Shown here piece after piece: positions 1-8,623 of a stretch of DNA of 64,000 nucleotides. The notes beneath the pieces are model-generated. The model was given only the letters and a program-made list of their open reading frames with translations, had not been told where the DNA came from and did not search any database. The DNA is from JAKACA01 sp050010115 (GTDB taxonomy: Bacteria; Actinomycetota; Acidimicrobiia; Acidimicrobiales; Bog-793), in assembly GCA_050010115.1 (NCBI GenBank), contig JBEKLQ010000006.1, positions 3,617-67,616 of the forward strand, written 5' to 3'. Within the stretch, counting starts at the first letter, position 1. Every line of letters starts with the position of its first letter. Position numbers and translations under genes: made by a program.

Positions 1-2
1 CG

Positions 3-2414
3 CCGGCGGCCGGGGGCGTCTTCGGCACGCGAATGCTCCGCCGGGAGGACGCGGCGTTGTTGACCGGCGAGGCACGTTTCGTCGCCGATCTCCAGGTGCC
101 CGGCACGTTGCACCTCGCCCTCATCCGCAGCACCGTGGCACACGCGAGGATCGCCTCGATCGACCTCGGCCCCGCCAAGGCGATGCCGGGAGTGGTCGCC
201 GCCTTCACCGGCGCCGAGCTGAAGGACGACTGGGCCGCCCCCATGCCTTGTGCCTGGCCGGTCACCGCCGACATGAAGAGCCCGACGCACCTCCCCCTCG
301 CCGTCGACAAGGTGTGCTACCTCGGCGATGCCGTGGCCGTGGTCGTCGCCGAGACCGAGTACCAAGCCAAGGACGCTGCCGACGCCGTCGTAGTCGAGTA
401 CGACCCGCTGCCGGCGGTCGTCGACCTCGAGGACGCGCGGTCCGATCGCGTCGTGATCCACGATGATCTCGGCACGAACACGAGCTACACCTGGGCACTC
501 GTCCCCGACCCCGACGCGGTCGCCCGCGCCTTTGCCGAAGCCGCCCACACAGTCAAGCGCCGCTACATCCAACAGCGCTTGATCCCGGTCGCCATCGAAC
601 CGCGGGGCGTCGTCGTCGTGCCGCAGCCGTTCGGCGGCGAGTACACGGTCTACTCGGCAACTCAGATCCCGCACATCTTGAAGGTCATGTTGGCCATCAC
701 GACGGGCGTTGCCGAGACGAAACTGCGGGTGATCGCCCCGGCGGTCGGAGGCGGTTTCGGATCAAAACTCAACGTCTACGCCGAAGAGATCCTCTCCGTC
801 GTGCTCGCCAAGCGGCTGCGGCGCCCCGTCCGGTGGATCGAGGAGCGAAGCGAGAACAGCCAGGCCACGATCCAGGGTCGCGGGCAGATCCAGGACATCG
901 AGCTGGCGGCTGACGCCGACGGTCGCATTACGGCCGTTCGCGTCGAGCTGCTCGCCGACATGGGTGCCTACCTCCAGCTCGTGACACCGGGCATCCCGTT
1001 GCTCGGTGCCTTCCTCTACGGCGGCGTCTACGACGTGCCCGTGTACTCGTTCACGTGCACTTCGGTCTTCACGACGAAGACGCCGACCGACGCCTATCGA
1101 GGCGCCGGGCGGCCCGAGGCCACCTTCGCGATCGAGCGGGCCATCGATTCGCTGGCGGCCGAGGTTGGCGTCGACACCACCGAGATCCGCCGCCGTAACT
1201 ACATCAAGGCCGAGCAGTTCCCGTACTCGTCGAGCTCCGGCCTCGTCTACGACAGCGGCCAGTACGAGCTCGCCCTCGACAAGTCGCTCCAGATCGCCGG
1301 CATCGAGGAGCTTCGGGCCGAGCAGGCACGCCGGCGGGCCGACGGCTCAACGCGCCAGCTCGGGATCGGCATCTCCTCGTACATGGAGATGTGCGGCCTG
1401 GCTCCCTCGAAGGTGCTGGCTTCGCTCAACTACTCGGCCGGCGGCTGGGAGGCGGCGACTGTGAGGTTGCTGCCCACCGGCAAGGTCCAGGTGGTCACCG
1501 GGACCGCCCCGCACGGGCAAGGGCACGAGACGTCGTGGTCCATGATCGTCGCCGACCGGTTCGGCATCAGCCCCGATGACGTCGACGTGCTGCACTCGGA
1601 CACGGCGATCGCGCCGTACGGACTGGACACCTACGGCTCGCGGTCGCTCTCGGTCGGCGGCGTCGCCGTGGCGATCGCCACGGACCGGGTCATCGACAAG
1701 GCGCGCCAGATCGCCGCCCACCTGCTCGAGGCAGCGTCGGAGGATCTGACGCTCTCGGGCGGAGTGTTCAGTGTCAAGGGGTCGCCGGACAAGCAGATCG
1801 CCCTCGGGGCAGTCGCCTTTGAGGCCTTCACCGCCCACAACCTCCCCGACGGGATGGAGCCGAACCTCGAGGCGTCGTCGCACTTCGATCCGCCGAACTT
1901 CACGTTCCCGTTCGGGACGCACATCTGCGTCGTCGAGGTGGACACCGAGACCGGCGACGTCGATCTCCAGCGGTACATCGCCGTCGACGACTGCGGCAAC
2001 CAGGTGAACCCGCTCATCGTCGAGGGCCAGATCCACGGCGGCATCGTCCAAGGCATAGCCCAGGCACTCTGGGAGGAAGCGGTCTACGACGAGGAGGGGA
2101 ACCTGCTCACGAGCTCGCTCATCGACTACCTGGTGCCGGCGGCCTCCGAGCTGCCGAGCTTCGAGCTCGGCTCCACCGTCACGCCGAGCCCTACGAACCT
2201 GCTCGGCGTGAAGGGAATCGGCGAGGCCGGGACGATCGGTTCGGCGCCCGCTGTGATCAACGCCATTGTCGATGCCCTCTCGGAGTACGGCATCGACGAC
2301 ATCACCATGCCGGCGACTCCCGAACGGGTCTGGCGTGCCATCGTCGCCGCCGGCGGTCGGAGCGGCTCGGCATCTTCCAACGCAGCCAACGCAGCCAGTG
2401 AGGAGCAGTCATGA
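3..2414 (+). CDS. coxL: CO dehydrogenase-type molybdopterin large subunit, form II (5' end outside window)
   Basis: Molybdenum-cofactor-binding catalytic subunit of the xanthine oxidase / aerobic CO dehydrogenase family. The reading frame is open through the left window edge. The codons before the first ATG (33) read GVFGTR and run into the family's N-terminal motif RREDAALLTG, so the real start lies upstream and the entry is partial. The active-site loop reads AYRGAGR (about 1092-1112), the form II signature, not the AYRCSFR of proven form I CO dehydrogenases; the physiological substrate is therefore open. Also visible are the moco-contacting motif GGGFGSK (about 747-767) and a C-terminal GVKGIGEAGTIGS stretch. 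The gene overlaps the FAD subunit by ATGA. The order L-M, with an iron-sulphur subunit presumably just upstream, matches the S-L-M order of form II clusters. The C-terminus ends in a short NAANAAS repeat. Confidence 0.93.
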   Translation, partial: PAAGGVFGTRMLRREDAALLTGEARFVADLQVPGTLHLALIRSTVAHARIASIDLGPAKAMPGVVAAFTGAELKDDWAAPMPCAWPVTADMKSPTHLPLAVDKVCYLGDAVAVVVAETEYQAKDAADAVVVEYDPLPAVVDLEDARSDRVVIHDDLGTNTSYTWALVPDPDAVARAFAEAAHTVKRRYIQQRLIPVAIEPRGVVVVPQPFGGEYTVYSATQIPHILKVMLAITTGVAETKLRVIAPAVGGGFGSKLNVYAEEILSVVLAKRLRRPVRWIEERSENSQATIQGRGQIQDIELAADADGRITAVRVELLADMGAYLQLVTPGIPLLGAFLYGGVYDVPVYSFTCTSVFTTKTPTDAYRGAGRPEATFAIERAIDSLAAEVGVDTTEIRRRNYIKAEQFPYSSSSGLVYDSGQYELALDKSLQIAGIEELRAEQARRRADGSTRQLGIGISSYMEMCGLAPSKVLASLNYSAGGWEAATVRLLPTGKVQVVTGTAPHGQGHETSWSMIVADRFGISPDDVDVLHSDTAIAPYGLDTYGSRSLSVGGVAVAIATDRVIDKARQIAAHLLEAASEDLTLSGGVFSVKGSPDKQIALGAVAFEAFTAHNLPDGMEPNLEASSHFDPPNFTFPFGTHICVVEVDTETGDVDLQRYIAVDDCGNQVNPLIVEGQIHGGIVQGIAQALWEEAVYDEEGNLLTSSLIDYLVPAASELPSFELGSTVTPSPTNLLGVKGIGEAGTIGSAPAVINAIVDALSEYGIDDITMPATPERVWRAIVAAGGRSGSASSNAANAASEEQS

Positions 2415-3238
2415 TCCCCGCAGCCTTTGACTACCGGCGAGCCTCCAGCGTCGAGGACGCTCTCGGCTTGCTGTCAGCCTTCGGCGAGGACGCCAAGCTG
2501 ATCGCAGGCGGGCACTCGCTGCTGCCACTGATGAAGCTCCGCCTGGCGGCGCCCTCGGTGCTCGTCGACCTCGGGCGTGTCCGGGAGTTGTCGTATGTCC
2601 GGGACCGTGGTGATCACATCGCCGTGGGGGCGTTGACTCGCCATGTGGACGTGTCGACGAACGACATCGTGCAGGCCGAGGCCCCGATCCTCGGCCACGT
2701 AGCCGGCCAGATCGGTGATCCGCAGGTACGCCACCGTGGCACTATCGGCGGTTCGATCGCGCACGGCGACCCGGCATCGGATCTTCCGGCCGCCTGCCTG
2801 GCTCTCGGGGCCAGTTTCGCTGTGGTGGGGCCCTCCGGCGAGCGGGTCGTGGCGGCGGACGAGTTCTTCGTGGGTTTCTTGCAGACGGTGCTCGCATCCG
2901 ACGAGATCCTGACCGAGATCCGTGTGCCCAAGATTGCCGGGGCCGGGTGGTCGTTCCAGAAGTTCACCCGGCGAGCCCAGGACTGGGCCATCGTCGGCGT
3001 CGCCGCCGTCTGCAACGGGGCGAGCCGGGTCGCGTTGGTGAACATGGCGGATACGCCGGTGAGGGCCCACGGCGCCGAGGCAGCGCTGGCCAGTGGCGCC
3101 ACTCCGGCGGAGGCGGCCGCTCATGCGTCCGATGGGATCGACCCGCCGAGCGACGTGCGGGCGACTGCGGAGTACCGGCGCCATCTGGCCGAGGTGCTCG
3201 TCGGCCGGGCCCTCGACGAGGCGGGCGCTCGTTCCTGA
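2411..3238 (+). CDS. coxM: CO dehydrogenase-type FAD-binding medium subunit
   Basis: FAD-binding subunit of the same molybdenum hydroxylase; it passes electrons from the iron-sulphur subunit to the acceptor. The 275-residue length is normal. Two FAD-binding motifs are clear: AGGHSLLPLMKLRL near residues 37-50 and TIGGSIAHGDPASDLPA near residues 113-129. The ATG overlaps the large-subunit stop (ATGA at 2411-2414), so translation is coupled. It is followed by a 300-bp repeat-rich spacer and then coxD and coxE, the standard maturation partners. The start is certain because of the coupling and the FDYRRASSVEDAL N-terminus. Confidence 0.95.
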   Translation: MIPAAFDYRRASSVEDALGLLSAFGEDAKLIAGGHSLLPLMKLRLAAPSVLVDLGRVRELSYVRDRGDHIAVGALTRHVDVSTNDIVQAEAPILGHVAGQIGDPQVRHRGTIGGSIAHGDPASDLPAACLALGASFAVVGPSGERVVAADEFFVGFLQTVLASDEILTEIRVPKIAGAGWSFQKFTRRAQDWAIVGVAAVCNGASRVALVNMADTPVRAHGAEAALASGATPAEAAAHASDGIDPPSDVRATAEYRRHLAEVLVGRALDEAGARS

Positions 3239-3269
3239 CGGGAACGGCCGTCTTCCGGAGACCGACACG

Positions 3270-3500
3270 GCAGCGCCGGCGCCGTCCGGCGCCGTCTGGC
3301 GCCGCCTGGAGGCGCCGCTGTCACGGCAGCTTTGCGCCGTCTGGCGCCGTCCGGAGGCGCCGCTGTCACGGCAGCTTTGCACTGTGCAAACTGAGCGTGA
3401 CACCGGCAGAGCTCGAGGGCGCGGCCGGAGCCGTCTGGAGGCGCCGCTGTCACGGCAGCTTTGCACTGTGCAAACTGAGCGTGACACCGGCAGAGCTCAA
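3270..3500. repeat. Repeat-rich spacer with two copies of a hairpin-forming 62-bp element and a truncated third copy
   Basis: This intergenic stretch between coxM and coxD has no gene. It opens with short GGCGCCGTC-type tandem units (about 3275-3310). It then carries three copies of a 28-bp block (3308-3335, 3353-3380, 3437-3464). The last two extend to 62 identical bases (3353-3414 and 3437-3498). Each full copy contains a nested inverted repeat: outer arms TGTCACG / CGTGACA (3364-3370 and 3396-3402 in the first full copy) around an inner stem TTTGCA-CTG-TGCAAA (3376-3390). The first copy keeps only the left half. A protein reading is unlikely because the same element is an RNA/DNA palindrome. 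Confidence 0.9.
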
Positions 3501-3527
3501 GGGCGCGGCCGCCCCGGCTCGAACCCG

Positions 3528-3533
3528 TAACCT
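3528..3533 (+). promoter_or_regulatory. Leaderless-type -10 box for coxD
   Basis: TAACCT lies exactly 7 nt before the GTG start at 3541, the spacing expected when transcription begins at the start codon. It gives coxD-coxE a promoter of their own downstream of the hairpin repeats. No convincing -35 is visible. Confidence 0.5.
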
Positions 3534-3540
3534 TGGCGGC

Positions 3541-4455
3541 GTGACGGATGCCACAGGAGCCAAGCCTCAGAGCGTCGACGATGTGATGGCAGCGCTTGCC
3601 GCCCACGGGTACCTCGCCGACGAAGGCCTCGCCACGTCTATCTTCCTCGCGCTCGTGCTGCACCGCCCGCTGCTCCTCGAGGGCGAAGCGGGAGTAGGCA
3701 AGACCGAGGTCGCCAAGGTCCTAGCCAGTTGGACGGGTGGTGAGCTGCTCCGGCTGCAGTGCTATGAGGGGATCGACCTCTCTCAGGCCGCATACGAGTG
3801 GGACTATGCCCGCCAGCTGCTCCACCTCCGGGCTGTCGAGGCGACGGGGGAGTCGGCGCGGGAGGCGGAGGACGAGCTGTACGACAGCCGGTTTCTTGTC
3901 CGGAGGCCGTTGCTCCGGGCGCTCGAGCCGACGATTGGGCCACCACCGGTGCTGCTCGTGGACGAGATCGACCGAGCGGACGACGAGTTCGAGGCGTACC
4001 TGCTGGAGATCCTCTCGGAGTACGCAGTCACGGTTCCCGAGCTCGGCACCATCCGGGCCGACGTGCCACCGGTGGTGGTGCTGACGTCGAACCGGACACG
4101 CGACGTGCACGACGCCCTGAAGCGGCGGTGCCTCTACCACTGGGTGGAACACCCCGACTTCGAGCGCGAAGTGGAGATCGTGCGGCTTCGGGCTCCGCAG
4201 GCGCTGCCGCGGCTCGCTCGTCAGATCGCGGCTGCTGTCGCTGCACTCCGCTCGATGGGGCTGTACAAACCGCCCGGAGTCGCCGAGACGATCGACTGGG
4301 CTGCGGCGGTTGCCGCCCTTGGCCGCGAGCAGCTCGACGAGGCGACGGTCGGAGCGACGCTCGGGGCGGTCCTCAAGTACCAGGAGGATCAGCAGCGGGT
4401 GCGAGCGTCCAGCATCGGCGAGCTCGTGCGGGCTGCCGTGCTCCGGGGTGGCTGA
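3541..4455 (+). CDS. coxD: MoxR-family AAA+ ATPase, CO dehydrogenase maturation
   Basis: A AAA+ chaperone-like ATPase of the MoxR/CoxD group. In CO-dehydrogenase clusters CoxD works with CoxE in late maturation of the copper/molybdenum active site (family knowledge). Walker A is GEAGVGKT (near residue 47) and Walker B is PVLLVDEIDRAD (near residue 145). The open frame runs further upstream, but that part is translated repeat DNA. GTG at 3541 is chosen because the family N-terminus (a short helix, then the ATPase core) begins there and a leaderless -10 precedes it by 7 nt. Length is 304 residues, typical of the family. The stop overlaps the GTG of coxE. Confidence 0.92.
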   Translation: MTDATGAKPQSVDDVMAALAAHGYLADEGLATSIFLALVLHRPLLLEGEAGVGKTEVAKVLASWTGGELLRLQCYEGIDLSQAAYEWDYARQLLHLRAVEATGESAREAEDELYDSRFLVRRPLLRALEPTIGPPPVLLVDEIDRADDEFEAYLLEILSEYAVTVPELGTIRADVPPVVVLTSNRTRDVHDALKRRCLYHWVEHPDFEREVEIVRLRAPQALPRLARQIAAAVAALRSMGLYKPPGVAETIDWAAAVAALGREQLDEATVGATLGAVLKYQEDQQRVRASSIGELVRAAVLRGG

Positions 4456-5683
4456 GCCGCCCGGGCCGGCCGCAGCCGGCGACGCCGTCGGCGCGCCCGC
4501 GCCCACCACGACCGGCGACGCCGACCTGGCAACGCAGGCCGAGCGCATCGTCGTCGGCTTCGCCCAAGTGGTACGAGGTCTGGGGCTCGACGTTCCGGTT
4601 GGCAGCGTGATCGCTTTTGCCAGCGCACTCGGCGAGGTCGGTCTCGATCGGCGCAGCAGTGTGTACTGGGCCGGCCGGGCGACATTGGTGCACCGGCCCG
4701 AGGACGTCCCGGCGTACGACCGGGCCTTCGCCCAGTACTGGGGCGATCGGCCGGGCTGGACCGCGCCGCGCAGGACCGTCAGCGTCACGCTGCAGCTCGA
4801 CTCCGAAGAGGGCGACGACGGTTCGGACGCCGTCAATCCCGATGACGGCGACGGCGACGATTCTCCGACGCTCTCGATGCGATACAGCCCGGTCGAGATC
4901 CTGCGGCAGCAGGATTTCGCCGCCTACTCCGAGGCCGATTGGGCCGAGGCCCGCCGGCTCCTCACCTACCTGCGCCATTCGAGCATGCCGAGGCGATCAC
5001 GGCGCCGGTCACCCGACAAGCACCAGCGCGGCGAGCCGGACCTCGGGCGCACCGTGCGCCGAGCATTGGTCACCGACGGCGAACCGATCAAGCGTGCCTG
5101 GCGGGCGCCGTCCGAGCGGCCGCGTCGGATCGTGTACCTGGTGGATGTGTCGGGGTCGATGGAGGTGTACGCGAGGGGGTTTCTTCGGTTCGCGCACGCA
5201 TCGGTCTGCTCGAGGGCGACCGGCCTTGTCGAGGTGTTCGTGCTGGGGACGCGTCTCACGCGGGTGACCCGCCCCCTGTCCTGGCGTGATCCGGATCTGG
5301 CGCTCGCCGACGTCAGCCGGGCAGTGGAGGACTGGTACGGCGGCACACGGCTCGGCGCCGGCCTGAAGGAGTTCAACGACCGCTGGGGAATCCGGGGCAT
5401 GGCACGGGGCGCCGTGGTCGTGATCCTGTCCGACGGCTGGGACCGTGGCGACCCGGACGCGCTCGCCACCGAGATGGCCCGATTGCAGCGGGTCGCCTAC
5501 CGAGTGATCTGGGTCAACCCGCTGAAGGCCTCGCCTGGCTACACACCGATCGCTCGTGGCATGGCGGCGGCGATGCCCTATGTCGACGAGTTCGTCGAAG
5601 GGCATTCGCTCGGTTCGCTCGAAGAGCTTGCCCAGCGGATCGGCGGGGGAGGCGGACGCCCGGCTCGGTCGCACGCCGGCTGA
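4448..5683 (+). CDS. coxE: VWA-domain protein, CO dehydrogenase maturation
   Basis: Partner of the MoxR ATPase. The C-terminal von Willebrand A domain has the metal-binding MIDAS motif DVSGSM near residue 235, with the later conserved TRLG and LSDGWDRG elements. The N-terminal 200 residues are the CoxE-specific region. GTG at 4448 overlaps the coxD stop (4453-4455) and gives 411 residues; upstream in-frame codons are antisense-like and excluded. coxF- and coxG-type genes do not follow: the next gene is malic enzyme on the other strand, so the maturation set here is D-E only unless others lie left of the window. Confidence 0.93.
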   Translation: MAEPPGPAAAGDAVGAPAPTTTGDADLATQAERIVVGFAQVVRGLGLDVPVGSVIAFASALGEVGLDRRSSVYWAGRATLVHRPEDVPAYDRAFAQYWGDRPGWTAPRRTVSVTLQLDSEEGDDGSDAVNPDDGDGDDSPTLSMRYSPVEILRQQDFAAYSEADWAEARRLLTYLRHSSMPRRSRRRSPDKHQRGEPDLGRTVRRALVTDGEPIKRAWRAPSERPRRIVYLVDVSGSMEVYARGFLRFAHASVCSRATGLVEVFVLGTRLTRVTRPLSWRDPDLALADVSRAVEDWYGGTRLGAGLKEFNDRWGIRGMARGAVVVILSDGWDRGDPDALATEMARLQRVAYRVIWVNPLKASPGYTPIARGMAAAMPYVDEFVEGHSLGSLEELAQRIGGGGGRPARSHAG

Positions 5684-5737
5684 GGTCGCTCCAGCGCGCT
5701 GAGCCTGGCGGCCAGCCGTGGCGTCGATCCGCCCGAC

Positions 5738-5879
5738 TCAGTCGTTCTGGCGCTCCTCGCGGCGGCGCACCAGCACCTCGAGCGGCGGGACCGGGTACTC
5801 CTCACGATCGGAAGGAAACCCGCCCAGCGCGATCTTCTGCTCCCCGATCCCGCCCTCGGCCCAGATTTGGCAGGAGTTC
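5738..5879 (-). other. Orphan coding-like frame with no start codon, downstream of malic enzyme
   Basis: The strip between malic enzyme and coxE contains, on the minus strand, about 46 codons ending in TGA with roughly 90 percent G/C at third positions, the codon signature of neighbouring genes. The reading includes ALGGFPSDREEYPVPPLEV. There is no ATG, GTG or TTG in this part. The only ATG in frame (5974) lies inside the malic enzyme gene and gives an Arg/Ser-rich shadow. It may be the 3' remnant of a decayed gene or chance. I do not recognise a family. Confidence 0.25.
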
Positions 5880-7619
5880 CTAGACCGCCCGGATCGGTCG
5901 GTACTCGGCTTCCCACATCGACGAGCGGATCGTCTCTTCGAGCGGATCAGGCAACGGCTTGCGGGCGACGCCATCTTTCACTGCCGCCGTCGCCACGGCT
6001 GCTGCCACTGCGAGCGAGGTGTCGCGCAACGATTCGATCTCGGGCAACAACGGCGACCCCGACTCCGGCGCGGACCCTGCAGCGCCCCCAGGCACGGTCC
6101 GCATCGCCTGATCGGCCACGGCAGCAGCCGCGGCATGCAGCATGTGGTCCGTGATGCGCTCGGCCTGGACCGTGATCGCACCGAGCCCGAGGCCGGGGAA
6201 CATCAAGGCGTTGTTGGCCTGAGAGATCATGTACGTCGTCCAGATGTACGTGACCGGGTCGAACGGGCTGCCGGTGGCGACGAGCGCTCGGCCACCGGTC
6301 CATCTCACGACGTCAGCTGGGTCGGCCTCGGACAACTCCGTCGGGTTCGACAGCGGGAGGATGATCGGCCGCTCACACCCTGCGGCCATGGCCCGGACGG
6401 CGTCCTCGGTGAACACGCCGGGCTGGCCCGAAGTTCCGATCAGAACCGTCGGCTGGACGTGGTGCACGACTTCGAGCAGCCCGACCTGACCGGCTTCGTC
6501 GGTCGCCAACCCCTCGAGGTCCTCGCCGTCCCGGGCGTACGGCCGCTGGAAGTCACGCAGTGAGTCCAGCGAGTCGATGAGCAACCCGTGACGCCCGATG
6601 CACCAGAAACGTCGCGTCGCCTCCCCCGGATCCAACCCGTCGGTCACCATGGCGTCACGCACTCGGTCGGCGATCCCGATTCCGGCAGTCCCGGACCCGA
6701 AGATCACGACTCGCTGATCCTTGAGCCGCGACTGGGAGAACTTCAGTCCCGCCAGGATCGCCGCCAGCGCGATCGACCCGGTGCCCTGCATGTCGTCGTT
6801 GAACGTCAGCGCCAGGTCCTGGTACTGCTCCACGATGCGGCGTGCATTCGAGGGCCCGAGGTCCTCCCAGTGCAAGAGAGCATTCGGGAACAGGTGGGTG
6901 GCCGCTGAGACATAGGCGTCGATGAACGCGTCGTACGCCTCGCCGGTGACCCGCGTGTGCCGGTTCCCGAGGTAGAGCGCGTCGTCGAGCAACGACTGCC
7001 GGTTGGTGCCCACGTCCAGCATCACGGCGATCGCCCGTCTCGGATCGATCCCGCCGAGGACGTAGATGGCGAGCTTGCCGAGCGAGATGTTGATGCCGCC
7101 CACGCCCCAGTCGCCCATCCCGAGGATCGACTCACCGTCAGTCGCGATGATCAAGTCGACGTCATCGGCGCCGAGACCGGTGGCGGCGAGCGATGCCTCG
7201 ATGTCTTCCGGCCGGTTGACCGAGAGGAAGACGCCTTTCGGTCGGCGGTACTCGTGGCTGTAGTGGGCGATGGCGTCGCCGACCGTCGGCGTGTAGACGA
7301 TCGGCATCATCTCGGTCAGGTGGTCGGACACGAGCCGGTAGAAGAGCACCTCGTTGCGGTCCTGCAGCAGGGCCAGGAAGACGTTCTTCGCCATGTCGGT
7401 CGGTTGTGAGTTGTACTGATCGAGTGCCCGGTCCTCCTGCTCGCCCAGCGTCAGGACTCGCGGGGGCAGTAAGCCCACCAGCCCGAGGGCACTCCGCTCC
7501 TCCTCGGTGAACGCCACTCCCCGGTTGAGATGAGGGTCGGCAAGCAGTTGCCGGCCCCTGAGCTTCGTCTCGAACGCCCCGTCCTTGGCGACCCAGCTTG
7601 TCTTCGGAGGGGTTTTCAT
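5880..7619 (-). CDS. maeA: NAD-type malic enzyme (large, SfcA/MaeA-like)
   Basis: Oxidative decarboxylation of malate to pyruvate with NAD(P)H formation. At 579 residues it belongs to the long malic enzyme type related to E. coli MaeA and eukaryotic enzymes. Visible are the N-terminal domain with PIVYTPTVGDA, the catalytic region ILGMGDWGVGG, the metal-binding segment LTFNDDMQGTGS and the Rossmann motif IFGSGTAGIGIADRVRDAM. ATG at 7619 gives the expected KTPPKTSW-type N-terminus. It faces coxE tail to tail and is divergent from marR across a 422-bp spacer. Confidence 0.95.
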   Translation of the reverse strand: MKTPPKTSWVAKDGAFETKLRGRQLLADPHLNRGVAFTEEERSALGLVGLLPPRVLTLGEQEDRALDQYNSQPTDMAKNVFLALLQDRNEVLFYRLVSDHLTEMMPIVYTPTVGDAIAHYSHEYRRPKGVFLSVNRPEDIEASLAATGLGADDVDLIIATDGESILGMGDWGVGGINISLGKLAIYVLGGIDPRRAIAVMLDVGTNRQSLLDDALYLGNRHTRVTGEAYDAFIDAYVSAATHLFPNALLHWEDLGPSNARRIVEQYQDLALTFNDDMQGTGSIALAAILAGLKFSQSRLKDQRVVIFGSGTAGIGIADRVRDAMVTDGLDPGEATRRFWCIGRHGLLIDSLDSLRDFQRPYARDGEDLEGLATDEAGQVGLLEVVHHVQPTVLIGTSGQPGVFTEDAVRAMAAGCERPIILPLSNPTELSEADPADVVRWTGGRALVATGSPFDPVTYIWTTYMISQANNALMFPGLGLGAITVQAERITDHMLHAAAAAVADQAMRTVPGGAAGSAPESGSPLLPEIESLRDTSLAVAAAVATAAVKDGVARKPLPDPLEETIRSSMWEAEYRPIRAV

Positions 7620-8005
7620 GAACGGGCCGGACGCCCGAGCGGTCCGATGTGTTCACCTGCTGCGGAGCAGGTGGCAAAGGTGTCCACCCGCCACGAGCCG
7701 ACGGCAGGCTGGTTGGTGGTCATGAGCCAGGATATGACGGGCCGACCGTGCGACGCCGGTTCATCCTGGAAGCTGCGCCCCGCCCTCTCAGTTGTCATCA
7801 GTTTCTCCAAGGGCTCGCTGTCGAGTTGGCGATGCTCAGCCTCGTAGGAATACCAGGCTGCCACTGCTCCCTGCTCCCGCACGTCGATCGCAAGCCGTCA
7901 ATCCTATGTCGGTCATGAGGCTCTCTTACTTGAGTCCTCCAAGAGAACGCTCGGAGAACGCTCGTTGAACTGGGCCTGCACGACCCTCCTCACCCCTCGG
8001 TAGAA
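7620..8005. other. Intergenic region between malic enzyme and marR
   Basis: This divergent spacer has no convincing gene: its ORFs are short and without family features. It holds a tandem 11-bp direct repeat, GAGAACGCTCG, at 7943-7953 and 7954-7964, and a TAGAAT hexamer at 8001-8006 that could be a -10 box toward marR. The palindrome right of it is listed separately. Confidence 0.5.
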
Positions 8006-8021
8006 TGCTTGCTAGCAAGCA
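8006..8021. promoter_or_regulatory. Perfect 16-bp palindrome, probable MarR operator
   Basis: TGCTTGCTAGCAAGCA is its own reverse complement and sits 20 bp before the marR start, directly between a TAGAAT hexamer (8001-8006) and a TAAGTT hexamer (8024-8029), either of which could be the -10. Its size, symmetry and place fit an autoregulatory MarR-dimer site. No footprint is known to me. Confidence 0.7.
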
Positions 8022-8041
8022 ACTAAGTTGGGGTGAGCTGA

Positions 8042-8623
8042 GTGGTGAAGGATGTGCCGACATCGGACCGAGGGCCAGCGGCCATCGGTGCGGAACCGAG
8101 ATCGAGCGTGGCCCGACTACTGACAGGGCGCCGCGGGTCACCCCCAGCGGCGCCGGCGCCGGTCGTGCACGACGACGACCCCGAGACCGCGGCGAGGCTC
8201 CGGATCGCCGTGGCGCGTCTCGCCAGGCGCCTCAAGCCGACGGCAGCAGCCGGCAGCCTCACGACGACCGAGGTCGACGTGCTCGCCACCGTCGCGCGGT
8301 GTGGCCCGATCAAGCTGTCCGAGCTGGCCACGATGGCCGGCCTCAACCCGACGATGCTCTCCAGGGTCGTCGCCAAGCTCGAGGACCTCGAGCTGTTGGG
8401 GCGACTCGGTGACGACACCGACCGCAGGGTCGCCCGCGCCGAGGTGACCCCGGCTGGCCGGGAGCTGCACGACCGCATCCGGTCCGAGCGGATGGACTTG
8501 CTGTCGCGGCAGCTGGAACTGCTGGACAGCGCCGAGCGGCGAGCGGTCAACGCCGCCATCCCCGCGCTGGAGAAACTGGCGGAGCGACTGCTGGATGCGA
8601 CGCCGGGCAAAGTGCGACATTGA
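8042..8623 (+). CDS. MarR-family transcriptional regulator
   Basis: Winged-helix regulator, 193 residues with GTG start. The core SLTTTEVDVLATVARCGPIK leads into the recognition region LATMAGLNPTMLSRVVAKLE, followed by the wing DDTDRRVARAEVTPAG. The first 45 residues are a disordered-looking extension, so an internal start is possible, but no better ribosome site is seen. The next gene, an MFS exporter, overlaps its stop by TTGA. That arrangement, with the palindrome upstream, suggests a ligand-responsive repressor controlling itself and the exporter. The ligand is unknown. Confidence 0.9.
   Translation: MVKDVPTSDRGPAAIGAEPRSSVARLLTGRRGSPPAAPAPVVHDDDPETAARLRIAVARLARRLKPTAAAGSLTTTEVDVLATVARCGPIKLSELATMAGLNPTMLSRVVAKLEDLELLGRLGDDTDRRVARAEVTPAGRELHDRIRSERMDLLSRQLELLDSAERRAVNAAIPALEKLAERLLDATPGKVRH

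Noticed and set aside
3308..3498. CRISPR-like pattern in the cox spacer
   Set aside because: Only three irregular copies, no uniform spacers, no cas genes; the repeat itself is palindromic and lies inside an operon.
3510..3530. tRNA T-arm-like GGCTCGAACCC
   Set aside because: No acceptor or anticodon stem fits around it.
2947..3540. Upstream extension of the coxD reading frame
   Set aside because: It overlaps coxM in another frame and then translates the hairpin repeats; the AAA+ protein family begins near the GTG at 3541.
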